This document shows positions 1-14,200 of a stretch of DNA of 64,000 bases, one piece after another. A program made the position numbers and the translations under genes. The notes below the pieces were generated by a model. That model saw only the letters and a list, made by a program, of their open reading frames with translations, was not told where the DNA came from and ran no database searches. Every line of letters starts with the position of its first letter. Within the stretch, counting starts at the first letter, position 1. The DNA comes from Elysia marginata (taxonomy: Eukaryota; Mollusca; Gastropoda; Plakobranchidae): NCBI GenBank assembly GCA_019649035.1, contig BMAT01010472.1, forward strand, positions 252,999-316,998, read 5' to 3'.

Positions 1-192
1 GTTCTGTCTGGCTCTGTCTTTTGTCTGATCTGATGCCATGCTAGATCTAACTTTGTGATTGTCTGTCTTTACCACCGTGTTCTCAATAACTGATAAACCA
101 AAAAAGTTAGAAAACAATTTGAAACAAGTAAGTGGTGTAATAAAACCAGCCAAAATTAAAAACCCTTAAAAGAGTGCAAGTCCCTCTCTCAC

Positions 193-276
193 CAACTTCA
201 CCACCCCTAAAGAGACACAGCGGCGGTGGGCTTGAGGAAATGGCTTCCTTTTTACAGGCTTAGGAACAAGCTTTAG
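193..276 (-). CDS. REPS1: REPS1 exon: KPVKRKP block (last in window)
   Basis: 28 codons, phase 0 at both ends; excellent acceptor (ccttttttcag), donor GTGAGA. It reads [19 protein letters not shown], matching APPPKPVRRRLKSEDE, which sits about 85 residues from the C-terminus in vertebrates. The remaining exons lie below base 1. Confidence 0.78.
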
Positions 277-3200
277 CTGAAAAAAGGCATGCAAACTTAG
301 CAATTAAACCTCAAGAAAAGCTTAGGCAATCGTGCTCGATTTGAGAATCTCTAAGCCACCAAGTCCAAACAATAAGTTTAAGTAAAATTTTTTTTTCAAG
401 GAATTCGGGTCTGTGTGAACTATTGACAACCATAATTTGCACAAAGTGAAACTTAATGAAAAAAAGCAATCTTATTTGTTTTAAAGCTATGCTATTGCGA
501 AGGTGGATAGGGGATATTTCAAATTGAAAAAACTTCTATAAGTTAAAGACTGCTTTAATTAACATCTCTGCAAACCCTCTGTAAGACATATTGAGTACAT
601 GCTAACTCAAAAAGTTTTATAAAGTATTGAACTGCAACATTTGTGAAAAGGGAAATGTCTTGTGCCCAGGGTGAATTAGTCAGATGTTGTATTTGTGATA
701 TTTACTTTCAAAGGAATTGTTGTTCTGGACAAGACATTTCTTTCAGCTTCATAAAATTATCAAAATTTTAAAGAAAATTTTACAACTTTTATTGATTTAA
801 AACATGGAAGAAAAAAAGGCTTTCAATAGCGTTTTCTCAAAAAAGGAATTTCCAACTTCCAACTCAATTATCCTGGATGCGAGACAAATTTACTCTGATG
901 CACACTGGGCTTAAAAAAAATGCTCTTGTTTTAAGGATAGCTGAGTGTGAACTTGAAATTCCTGATTTTTTGATGAAGAAACCCCAGTCTGCACAGAATG
1001 AATTTTGATAGATGAAATTAACAGCTGGGTGTTTTGGAATGTGTGTAACTGTAAGCTTGAAAGTCTTGATATTTTGATCCTAAATGGTGACAAAACCCCA
1101 TCCAGCTAATTTTGAATTTTTAGGGACTAAATTAATAGCTTGGTGATTTGGGATGTGTGTAAGCTTGAAATCCTTGGTGTAGTTTAAGCTGTTATACTAA
1201 GTGGTATAGGATGCCCAGCCTGCTCTCTGAAGCTGCATATTCACCGATGAGAATTCTGACAAGAATAATTATTTTCCCATCAATAAATCTCAATCTTTAT
1301 TTTACAAAAAAAAAAATTTATTTAATGGGAATGAGTCAACTTACCTCGGGTGTGTTGGAAACATTTGCTGCGTCACCAATCTTGACAGAGTTCTGGGCCT
1401 GCATTATAATATTGAAAATGATGAATTACTATTTTACTTCAGAAAAAAAAATATTTTGAGCCTTATTTTTTTCACTGTTGTAAGAAAAAAGTTTTTATCA
1501 TTGTAACAGAACAAGAGAGAAAGGCCAGGAGAACAATTCTTTACTACGGTCTAAACAGAAGAAACCCATACAAATCCTTCACTGCGTTGTATTCATTGAA
1601 TTTAAAACCAGAGATTTACAGTTTTTAATTATGTTAATTGTCTGCAATGAAGTGTTTTACAGAGTACATTATCATCAACTGTAAAAAACTCTGGTTAGAA
1701 ACTTGTCTGAAAATCAAAGACTACAGCAAATGAAGCACTTAGGAATCAACATTTGTATATGTTAACTCCACAGCTACCAGTTAACCAAGAGAATTCCACT
1801 CAATAAATAAAGTAATCCTCTGTTCATGATTACAACTTGTAAAAACCTCAAGCCCTGACTGTTCAAACACCCCCAGAGAGGTGAACAAAACGTGCAGCTG
1901 TTTGGCATTTTCAGTCTTGTGAACTACAAACAAAGCCAACTGATTGACACACAAGGCCTGCCTAGGCTTTATGGTTTTCAACAGTGCAAATAGTTCAAAG
2001 ACACAAATTTATAAAAAACAAATATCTTTACGGATGAAAGGAAAGAAATGAAGTAAAAATAAATCCTTTCAATAATAAGCATCTTTAAAACCAGGCATGC
2101 CAAATGGTTTTTAGAAAAAAAAACTGAAAATGAGTTGAGTTTTGTATCTCACATAGAACATATGAAATAGACGCGATTTCTGCAATAAACAATAAATGGA
2201 TAAGAATACGTGAAAAAACTCCTGAAAAACCTGAAATTGGCATCCCTGTATACTCTTAAACAATAATTTAACTCCCATATTTCAAACTAAACAATTCATC
2301 TTTGCATACCAAAGTGTATAGAACTAAGGATTAGGAATTATTTACTGCAACGGCTCTGCAACTCACATCTTTTGGTGATACCCTGGGAGGGACGGCTGGG
2401 GCATTCAGCTGACCTATAGTAACTGTGGAGGTGAACAATACAAACATAGTCAGTGATGCTGAGCACAAAAAGTGAACAAAAACCCTTGATGCTTTGTAAT
2501 ACATGAACAACCTGAGACTGCACAACAAAAGGCTTAGTTTTATAAGCTTTCAACATCTTCATCTACAAAAGGCTAATTCAGTCCAAAATTATTCAAGCTA
2601 AGTCTATCTACACATTCAGCAAAATGGTGAAATTACAGGTAAAGCTCAGTATAAATTTTGGTAATTTTCTGTACCCCTTTTAAACTGAGGACAGAATTAA
2701 ATTGCATTGGTTTTATATTTATTTTCTACAATTCTGCTGGAAGCAGGTTTAGTTCGTTGCACACCCTTTTCACCCAAAATATTCTGGTGTTAATGCTAAT
2801 GTGCATGTAAAAACATGTAATCATTGGAGTTGATTTGTACCCATTAACAATAACGATAAAATGTTCAATTGTGGAAACATTGGGATATATTAGGGCAATG
2901 GATTCAAGTGATAGATAAATTAAGTCAAAATGGTTCAAATCTTCTACAATATAGTTTTGTCCTTTAATCCTTAAAACTGAAAGCTGCAAAGGCTTGGCAA
3001 AAAAAAATTAGTATGAATATATAATCTTTGCGGTATTTAGAACTCTAGCTTCTGGAAATATTGGCCAGCAAAACCAAATCAAATATAAAACATTAAAAAT
3101 AATGATACCCAAAAAACTTACCCCCCGACTTAACATCAACTGACATGCTACGTCCATGTGGTGGTCGAGGTGGAGGAGTGGGAGGCGCCTGATTGCCACT

Positions 3201-5197
3201 GCTGACCACAGCATCATTCGTACCTGTTCCACCATCTGTACCAGTCGTAGGAGGTGGGAGTTGACCTCGCACAACAGCAGGCACTGTTGAATTCAAACCA
3301 AGACAGTGTGTTCAGAGAAATACCCAATTGTATAATAAGATAGCTAAATTTTCAATAAGCATGAAGCAGGATGCAGAAATAAAAATATGGTCGCAAATTA
3401 ACAACAGCAGATTTTTTAATCAATTATAACAGGGGTTAAGTTTGGCTGAAGTTTTACAGCTAATTTCGTCAATATTTTGAAACTTGAAAAACATAAAACA
3501 AAACAGGAACCTGTAGCAGTCTATTATCTTTATGTAAGTGTGGTTTGATTCTCAAACAACTTAAACAATTGATCCTTAAGTTACACCTATCAGACCGCAC
3601 ACGTTACAGACCATGAATTCTCCAACACATCACATAATTTTTAAGATACAGAACTTTCTTTCAGTCTTAATTTTTTTATTGCGACCTACACATTAAATTG
3701 ATTGAATTAAGATAACTTTCAGCTTCATCAAGGAATCGACTAGAGTGAACTAAACCTTTAAATATTCCTGTTTTATGCATGAAGGATGGATGTTCATCTG
3801 CCCTTAACTCATTACCACTCACATACTATTTAAAAAACAGTGTTTTAGTACTTTCAATAAATTGCTCAATTGGGAAGCATGGTTATTAATATTAAAATTA
3901 CATACATGTTAAAGGGCCATGTAGTGTGTAGCATGATCACAACTATTTCATATCACCTGGACAGTTTTTCATAGGGTGTAATAAATCTTTAATCATCTTC
4001 GTGAATACACTCTACTCTCTCATGAGAGGTTACAAACTGAGACAAAGAATGTGAATGAGATGCATTGATCTAATTGCCTACCTATGACCTCAGGTTATCA
4101 CTTAGTTGCTTTTGTCCTTTAAAACTACATAAAAAGTTCCCCTTTGCTACTCACAGTTCATAGCTAAATTCCTATAACATTTACAATGTCGATTTTCTGT
4201 AAGGTTTGCTTTATCTTTGCTGTTATTTAATACAAACTTGCTACCCATTGCAGCCAGAGTTTGTTTTTTTTTTTTTTTTAAAAGAAGTTCAACAACTTTA
4301 AAAATATTAGAATGTAAAAGAATCAAATTTTCTAATGTTTTCTTTCTTTTGTGAGAAAGAAGGAAGGGAGGAGGGGAGGGGCAATTGCCATTGTTTTTTT
4401 TTTGTCTGCATCTACCTTTTAATACTGCCTATAAGAATAAAATAATGTTGGCTTTCAAAGTGGGGACCAGTGAAATTAAAGCCTTAAACAATAACATTAT
4501 GGTCATATTAAAGGCAAAACTAAAAGCTCATTACATTAAAATAAAAACTAATCAAATTTATAAACCATTTTCCTGGCTTCATTTCAATGTTTTGCATCTT
4601 TTCTAATAATATATCACAATTTAGTTTTAATTACAAGGGTGAATTGGCAACTTCTGAATTTTAAATGAAGTAAAAAACACAGTCAACATTCCCAAAGTTA
4701 TCACAAAATCTGTCTATGATGAGCAGCTTTACAGAAGCAAAGAATGGTGGTTGTAAAAATTCTAGGTCAGTAGCAGTAGCAATAGACATATAAAAAAAAA
4801 GTTTTGGTACATTAGAAAATTTGAGCAAGATCTATATTTAACCAGATTAGGCAGTCAAAGTAGGTAGTAGAAATAGTAGCAGCAGCAGTATAAAAGTATT
4901 GCAAAATGATGGCAATGTATGTGTTGAGAACAGAAGAAGTATTTGTGGTAGCAGCAGCAGTAGCAGCAGTAGTAGAAGTAGTAGATGTAGCAACAGTAAT
5001 AGTGGTATTAGCAGTTGTAGTCACAGTTGCAGTCGTAGTAGTCGTAAGAGTAGCAGTAGTATTAGTAGTAGTATTGAAGCAGTCGAAGCAACAGTAATAG
5101 TATTCAAAGTTGTAGCACTAGTCGTGGCAGTAGTCACAGTAATAGTCACAGTAGTAGTAGTACAGTAGTAGTAGTGGTAGTCATCACAGTTGTAGTC

Positions 5198-5230
<33 letters not shown>

Positions 5231-8200
5231 TTGCAGCAGCAGAAGCAGCAGTAGATGTAACAACGGTAATAGCAGTGTTATCATAGATCCCTCATGGATG
5301 CCATACTAAGTTATTTGAATTTTTGGTTTTAACCTCATTCATACATGTAATGACATTGGCATCATTTCCTAGCAGAGTGCGAATTGATGACATATCCGGG
5401 ATCATATGTATTTATCACTCTGAATGCACTCTAGTCAGGATTCAGATCTTCCTTCAGTCGTGAAGCAGAATGACAAAGATTGTATTGCATGATATGGTTT
5501 TGCAAACGCCTAGCAATAGTAATGACATGATGAGTCAGCAATCACCTGGGCCTGCTCGAGTAAATGCTGCGTCAGACTGGCCATGTGTGATTTGAGTATA
5601 GCTAGCTCTTGTGTAAACAAGTCTGTCTGTAGGGCCGTGAGAGGCATCAGCAGCTGTCATAAGCTTGTCTGCTAAGTGTGCAGTGGAGATGGTTCTCCTA
5701 GCCATCCACTTCATTGATTTGTAATGGCCATGCATTAACCTCTTAAGAAAAGGATTTTCTCTTTCTAATTTTTCTAAAAAATATATATATATTTCATAAA
5801 AGCTTTACGATTTGTCGGGTCCCTCTCCCAATTAATAGGGTAATTAATATAGAAAAAAATTCTGTTTCTTTCAAATCCTTCTGGATTTCGTGGGCTTCCC
5901 GGATATCAGGGTTCGCGACTTCAAAGTCCCACTGTAGCAGCAGTAATAAAAAAGCAGGTCTTAGAAGAAAAAAGAGGAAGCAAAAGTAAATTTTGTAGTC
6001 CAGTTTGGAACAGTAAAATGTTCGAAATAGTAGGATCGGGTTTATAATAGAAATAATATTTTGGAATAAGTACCAGGAGGAGGAGGATGAGGAAGCTTTT
6101 GAAGCAGTAGTGGGGGTCATGATAATATCATGGCATAGCTTGCTGAATAATGATCTGAATTTATTGGTAAGCTTAATAAATAGATTTTTCCAGGATGTTG
6201 AATGCAAAGAGAGTTGTATAGATATTCCTTACAACTCAGCTGGGTCAACAGGAGAATGGCAGGTCTAGCTGAAAAATTGACAACTCAAATTTGTTAGCCT
6301 CAGATGCATATATGATTTGTGATGAAATTTTAACTCTGGTCTTTATTTTATAAGGACTTTCATTGAACTAATTGCCCACACCACCAAGCAAGCCCTTTCA
6401 TTGTCCGTTTCATGAATAAGAAAAACAAATCAAAAGTGCAAATCACCTTGCAGCAAAAATGAAATAAAAGTCGTTTTTTTTAAAATAAAGACACCGCTTG
6501 CCCAAGAAAAACAGTTGTTTATATATCTCCCTGAGGACATTCAACAATAATCTGTTACAACAACCATGCTTTGACAACGTCCAAAAAAACACACACACAA
6601 ATAAAAAAACCAACAACAGAGAATAAAGAACAGCGCACCTAAAATGCGCTGAACAAAAAACGTAACACTTTCATGACCATCCAAACGTTGCTACATTGCA
6701 TTAGAACACAAGTGTTTAAAAAAATAAACCCTTAAATTATTAAATACATCCATTTTAATTTAATCTATCATAAGCAGCATCTTTTCATAAGATTGAAAAT
6801 ATCAGTAGGATCTTTCTTAAGAAATACAAAAGTCTAGTCTTTCCAATAATCACAGGACCACTTTGGCAAACATCTCTCAATGCACTATAAATTTATAGCT
6901 GTACAAAGTATAAGCTACTTCTACATGTGTTAAGCAAGATGCAACGTGAGAAACCCTACAAGCCACTTAAACTTATTTTCTTAACCTAAAAAAAAAGGGG
7001 GCAATGACAAAGCGATTCCAGCTAATTGCTAAAAGCTGATTCACTCTTTTTCTATTCCACAAATTTCTTTTCGTGTGTGTGCATTTTCTATCTTATAACT
7101 AGCTGTGTAGACTATAACACCCTGTACCTGCAGTATTCTTTTTGGGAAGCACAGGTCGCGGCCGCCCCTGAATGTGGGTCTTAAACTTAGAGTCCCTACT
7201 GCTGCTGTTGATTGGGGTCTCAGAGGATTGGCTAGGATCGCCAGCAGGGGAAGCAGCGTGGGACTCTGTGTGCGATCGCTGCTTCATGAGCTGAGGGCTC
7301 GCTTCCCCTGCCTCCGGAATGATGGCAGAGTCTGTGAACACACGCACAAACAGCGCACACACCGGCACAATGTGAAAGTACATACATAAACAACAAGCAA
7401 GATCTAACAGTCGGACAATACTTTAGTGAGTTGTGTGTATCAGTTTAACAAGCAAAGAAACTGATAACATTTTACATATTTCAAATTAGCCTCCATGCAT
7501 GCCTTATTTACTAAAAGTAACAAAGGGAAAACCTATTAAACATTGTTTCTTTATTTTATTTTATTAAAAAACTCGAGATTTGGTGAATTCAACAAGAAGG
7601 GGTGATTCTCCAGAGAATAAATACATTCTTAATTTGAACATCACTTTTGGGATTTGAAATTTTTAATTTGAGCATCATTTTGAGAGAAATACATTGAAAA
7701 ATTCTTAAGATTCATCTTGTTAGGTTTGGCTTGGGTATTAAGGATGTTTTAAAATCTTAGATTCTTGAAGATAATTATTAATCAAAAGGAGAGGAAAAAT
7801 TCCTACTTTACACAATTATTCCCATATTTTTAAATCCATGCAAGGTACAGAAATCTACTTTGTTCGTTTTAAAACCTTTACATATTCATAAATTTCAGCT
7901 GCACATGCAAGTTAAACCATCAGGAACCCTAAGGGTCGCATTGCCAAAAAAAAAAAATGATAAAACAGGAGAGATTCACTAAAAATTTGTAAGTCTCTTT
8001 ACTCTTAGATTCACATGCAGAGCAGTAAAAATTTGGATTATCTACAAAAAAAAGTTTCTACAACAAAAGTAACAAGTGACAGAAAAAGTGAGAAAAAAGC
8101 ATGAAAAAAAAAAGAAAAGCATAAATGCAAAAGTTTAAGAGCCAAGTCAGATGGTTATAAAAAAACCCCCAGGATTTTAATGTTGTATGACCAAATATAA

Positions 8201-11200
8201 TTACTATACCGTTTAACCAATTTACAGTATAGCCCTTAACAGCTGTATTTGCACTGCATATATCATGTAAAAACTATCATTATTCATAATATTCCAGTAA
8301 ACCTTTGACGTTACAAATTTACAAGGGATATATTCACAAAATAGTAAGTTTCAAAAGTATGGCCAAATTGGAAGTCAAACACCTTTTACAGAGAATCTTC
8401 AGGTTTTGCCTTAATTAAAAAAAACAACAACTACGACTACTGAACAAATGTGGGAAACAGTATAATATTTTCTTGAGCTTTTTTTTTTTTTGCCTGTACA
8501 TTTTGTTGATAAACTGGAAACTGGTAAAGTACATGATAGGAGGATTGACAACATCATGAGCTGATACCTTAATTATCTAGAACTTATTTAATGCAGGCAC
8601 TGAGTTGTCAGCACTTTTGGAAAACATCTTCAGCAATCAATGCTTTCTCTCCCCACCCCTCTTATCAGATTAATGGATTAAAAAAGTACTTGCATCTTTC
8701 ATAAGTTAAGCTCTAAAAAATAAATGTCTACTCTTACTATTTTATGTCAAAAGATAAATATTTTTTATGGTACATATATTTATCTAACTTTAAAGGCAAG
8801 TGTGGCAGAAAAATCTCATTTTCTTGACTGACAAATCAATATTATCTGTAGAAACTCAGGATCAATCTGGGAAATGCAGTCTATTAATCTCTGATTTAGT
8901 GTTTTGTTACAAGTTTGTTAATGCATATTTTTAAGTATCGTTATTAGTTTTTATATACATTTAAATATCTAACAAATTTCATCTTTGTTAAGAGGTTTTT
9001 ATATTTGTATAACCAATGAAAAATATTTTTTTTAAAAGGTAGATACTGTGCCATACCAATGACAAAGGGAAGTAGGAAACTGTGTCATTAGTGCTTTTTA
9101 TCATCAGAAGTTTATGAAAAGACATGTAAAGTGCTTGACTTATGAAATGAAAAAAAAAAGATTTTTAATTATTTTATACAATAACCATCCTACTTTTAGA
9201 GTAAGATTCCTAAATGTAACATACGGTTATCTGGCTACTCTCACTACCAAAGAATCATTAAAAGAGATGTTTAAAATTTCGAATTGCATTATACAGTAAC
9301 CCAGCTACTACTAGTACTACTGTTTCTATAAATAATTAAGAAGAGATAAATATGATTTTTAAATGCAGTCAAACCTGCCTTGCCTGCCATTTAAGGAGAC
9401 CATATATGTATTGACAATGAATTTTCTATTACTCCTTTGCGTTTTTTTAATATGTTTATACTCTGCATGGCAACAACCTTACTAACACTACCGTGGGCAG
9501 CATTTTTAACTGAAATTATTCATCAAAGTCTTTTGAAAACCTCTTTAAACCGGACAAGAACCAATTAGCCGCCTGCTCGTGAACTTTGACATGCCCCTCC
9601 TTCCCCGTATCCAACACCTCCTTACTCAACACCTTTATTTGCTTACCTGTGATGTAAACCTACAAATAAAATGGCCTGAGGCAACCAAAGAGACAGCAAC
9701 AATGAAACTGATAAGCATGTAGATGGTGACAAGATGGGGGAAAAAGCTTGCCCCTTCTCCCTCGTACTTTATTTATTTGTGATCCATCTTTATAAGAGGG
9801 TTTAACTGCTTGTTTAGCAGTGGTTGCAATATAGAGGGTCGAGTCAAGTACAATCATAGACGACTGATCATCAGTTTATAAAGTCTGTCAACATAGGCGG
9901 GCGTTACAGATGTGATTAATCTTGATAACCACAGCATGGATTAGAAATTTTCAGATACAAAAAGACGTAGCTGCTGTAATGGAAACTCAGGAGGGAAATT
10001 TTGTTTGCTTTATTAATACAAAAACGAAAAATGAATGCGTTTTTACAGGTTTACAAGCATGCTGCCCAATATGACCATCTGCCCATCGCTACCACAATCG
10101 TCCTTCATGCTCAATGGTCCTCTTCGGCAGGTTGGACTGTATATTTAAAAATAGAGTAATAATGTAACCCAACTACATCTACGACCACAAAGAACCATTA
10201 AAAAGATAAGTAAGATTTCACAATTCACTATACAGTAACCTAACGACTCCTACGATTACAGGAAATCTTTAAAAGCCCAAGATACATGTTTGAGATGATA
10301 TATCTGCTTGAAACCGATAAAGCAAATCTCATTGCTGTACAAGAATAAATGATTGCATTCGAAGGATTTGGAACCCACTAAATAAAATCAGGCTCTGATG
10401 TGTAAAATATATATCAATAGATTTAAAATTTTTGTATGTTTGTCAGTTGATTACTTTACATGAAGCTGCTCGTTTCTTCTTTATCATTGTCCTATTAAAA
10501 AAAATTTTTTATTCTACCTTTATTTGAATTTGTAAAAGATGATTTTCTCTTAAAATGAGTTAGAATTAGTCTTAAATTTTGTTTTCGATGGCTATAAGAG
10601 CGCCATTGATTATTGATTTTGAGCTATTGGTTTGTGCCTTGTAAATGCCTTAAGGGAAAAAATTACTGTTTTCCTGCAGTCGGATAGCCATGTACAATTA
10701 ATTTTTCAAAACATTATATAGAAAGCTAAACTCAAGAGGAAAGAAGTTTAAAAACAGAGAAACAGCTAAAGAAAGTCATCCTCAACCAAAAGAAAATATG
10801 CATCATGCTATCTAAGCAGATATATTTAACACAGTAAAATGAAATCAAAGTTTTAATAGATAGAAAAACAGGAAATAATAAAGAGCATGACAAAAGTATG
10901 ACGACGAACTGCACACTTAAAAACCCACCCGGCTGACCATCTGCTTGAGTGTTTGGCCCTTCAAAAAAATTCATTTACATAAACCATTAAATATACAAAG
11001 CACAGACAAGGTGCCAAATATTCAAAAGAAAAAAAAATTGTAAGCCACTTGCAATATAGAAAGATGAACAAAAATGACAAGCAATCAGTTTCTAATTTTC
11101 TTTCTTGATCTTTTTTTTTTCATTTTGATTGTTTTTTTTTTGGTTTTGAATGTGTGTATTTTTTACATGAGAAACCTACTTAAACAAACATGCTGAGACA

Positions 11201-14200
11201 AGCTTAAAATGGCAAACAATTGTCCGAGTGAAAAACTTAGATAGATTAAGAGCAAAAGCATGCCTTTATGTACTATCAAAATTCAAGAAAAATTAAAAGT
11301 AACACTACCACTAATAACATCATGAGTACTGACTTGAAAGAGAAAAAAAAACAGCTTCAATTAATATAACAGACAGTACCTGAAAAAGCCCTGCCACGGT
11401 CCATCCCTTCGGCTGCCGAGGCTCCACCCTCTGGCTTCACATGCATGGCAACCGGATGGATTATCTTTGATTCCTAGACAGAAATAGAAAGTTTGATACG
11501 GTTCATGCATCAGAAAGTAAACATATTTACATTGAATATCTGTATTGCAAGCTTCTAAGGGAAGCTCAGGGGACATTAACCTCACACACCGGATTCCCGG
11601 TAAACCACGATGACTTAGATTGTATCTCTGTCAGATTCCTGGTTTACCGTGATTCAGTATTCCATTCATAACAATCTACTAAGACTCTAAAAATATTCAA
11701 CCAATCAACTTATTGTAGTGATCACAAGACATCAGACCTTTGAATAAGGGTGCTGACAAGTTGAGGCTTTCTTAAGTTCTGTGGCTTTTCAGCATACATG
11801 AAACGAGCACTCCAACAACCAAACACACCCCAAACATTGTTCAGAGCAGATGCTGTTGTTGAACAAATTAACTAAGAATCAGGCTTATATAGCATAAATG
11901 TTAAAGTAGGTACTAAGATTGAAAAACACACAATGATTATGGTAGCAATTTAAGACTAGGATTTGCCTAAAAAAAATACTGCTTCTTTTTTCCTTTCTTT
12001 TGCTTATCTTCATTTGCTTCTTCATGTTATTCTATATTACCTAGCCTTATGAAATATTTTACATTACACATGGGATTCAACATTTGAAATTATTTGAAGC
12101 TGAGCTTCACCTCAAATATGTACTCCTTATACGTACTCCTGTTTTGAGGAGTTTGTAACAAAGGGAAAACTGATTTGAAAACTTTAAAAAAATTGAAGTA
12201 CAGGCACGTTATTTCAACAAAAAGTGATACAATTGAATAAAATAAATTTGCTAAAAATTTGCCACATTTATCTTTCCCAAAACCATAATATTTTCGTTAA
12301 GTTCTATTATTTTTTTCTCTTTACAATTTGCATAAAACTGAGCTATTTTGACTGTTTCTCAATGTTTCCACTACTTCCTTCTATGTCGGTATACAACTAA
12401 ATATTGTTATGGTAGAGCAATTTATTTTGACATCTGAAAATAGAAGGACTTGACATAATTTTTGTATTTATGTCTATCTCTGAACTTACAGGGTCTGCAC
12501 TTGGAGTGGAGAACTCAAAGTTGGCAAGGTGAGCAGGGGAGGAGACTCCACTGGAATCCGGAGACTCTGACTTAAAGGCAGTCCACTGCAGATACAAGCG
12601 ATAGATACAAGCATAATAGCAAATATCACAGAGATAGAGAAATTTTTATATTTTAAGATGTTCAGTATTTCAAATAAAGCTAAGGAAGTTCTGTGAAGCT
12701 TAAGAAGCCACTATGAAAACAATCCTGTCTGAAATTAGTGCCACTTCAGAATTTCATGGTTCTGTCATTTAGGTAAAAAGGCAGACAAATCAGGCTTGTT
12801 CATGTTTGAGTGGACCCCAGTTTTGTACATCATGTAGCCAATTACTAAGCTAAGACTGTGCAGAAATTTCTATGATTTAATACTTAATAGAATATTGAAA
12901 ATTTAATAAAAGCTGCAGATATTTGCATAAACAAATTTTATCTTTTTTATTGCCAGTGACCATGAAGTATCTAGATATATTTTCTGGATAAATCTACATT
13001 TCTCAATCTAATCTAATCTCAATTACTAAGTCTGCAGTGTGTAATATTGTTGACTGTCTTTTTATATATGTGGTTGATCTTTATTTTGTATGTGTTTGAA
13101 GCAAGCAAAATTAGAAATTGTTTTTTGTGTATAAGCCTTATCAGGGCTTGAAATATTCAGCCAAAAAGAGGAATCTATGGCCTTTTGCTAATTATCCCAC
13201 AATCTCTGCAACTTTTTTTCTAAGCTAAATCTTAAATACAAAAGTTTTAACACTACAAAAGCATTTGTAAATTCAAACATAGTGCATGAGAATCTGCAGC
13301 AAAAGAAAAAAAAAATTCAATTTTGATATCTGAGCCAAATTCAATTTGTTTTATAGATGTTGCTCAAATGACGAATGCTAATAAACTGCGTACCAACAGC
13401 GTTAAAAAAATTTTTAAAAAGAGCACACAAACACACACATAAGTCAGTAACTTCATTGTTATGAAGAAAACTAAGCAAAATTAGTGTTTATCAATAGGTG
13501 TCTGAGAAGAATTCTAAGGATTAAGTGGACGGATAAGATCAGCAATTAGTCACTATGGGAAAGAACTAGACAGATACCAGCAGGAGACGAAATAGGAAGG
13601 CGACGATGGAGATGGATTGGCCACACTCTAAGAAAGCCATGTGGCAGCATCACAAAGAATGTGTTGGACTGGAACCCACAGGGGAAAAGATCAAGAGGAA
13701 GACCCAGAGGAATGTGGAGAAGAGTCAGAGACAATGATGTAAAAGACAGTGGACATACATGGAACCATGTTAAGCGGATGGCCCAGGATAGAGAGAGATG
13801 GAAGGGCTTTGTTGATGGCCTATACCCTGCTCCAGGGTGAGAAAGGCAAAAAAGAAGAAGAAGCAAAATTGAATACTTGTTTTTCATTCACAGCTGGGTT
13901 TGTGCTGCAAAGGTTTAAAGTCTCCAACAAGCAATTGCAAAAGCAAAAAAGCCTTCAGCTATTCTCTGCTGACTACACAAAACAGAAGAAAAACCTGAGC
14001 CTCACCTGTGCTACATTTTGTTGAGGAGATGGCGGTGTGAGCCTTTTCAATGTGGAACCAGGGGGTAGGTCTGCAGCAAATGGCTCATCTGTAAACAAAA
14101 TGTCACCATGCTACTTATATAACCATATCATATAGACTTCAGTGGCACCTTCCCTAAATAATAAACAGATGTGATTTTTTATCAAACCATGTATACTAAA

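Noticed and set aside
4812-5284. Poly-Val, poly-Ser and poly-Tyr frames on both strands
   Set aside because: Products of the AGT/AGC triplet tract; every frame is open because the triplet contains few stops.
10900-10975. Extra REPS1 microexon (ADGQPGG-like text)
   Set aside because: The neighbouring exons already join in phase without it, and an 11-base exon would break the frame.
11597-11655. Inverted CGGTAAACCA pair upstream of a REPS1 exon
   Set aside because: Arms of about 10 bases with a long loop; could be chance in 64 kb, so mentioned only with the exon.
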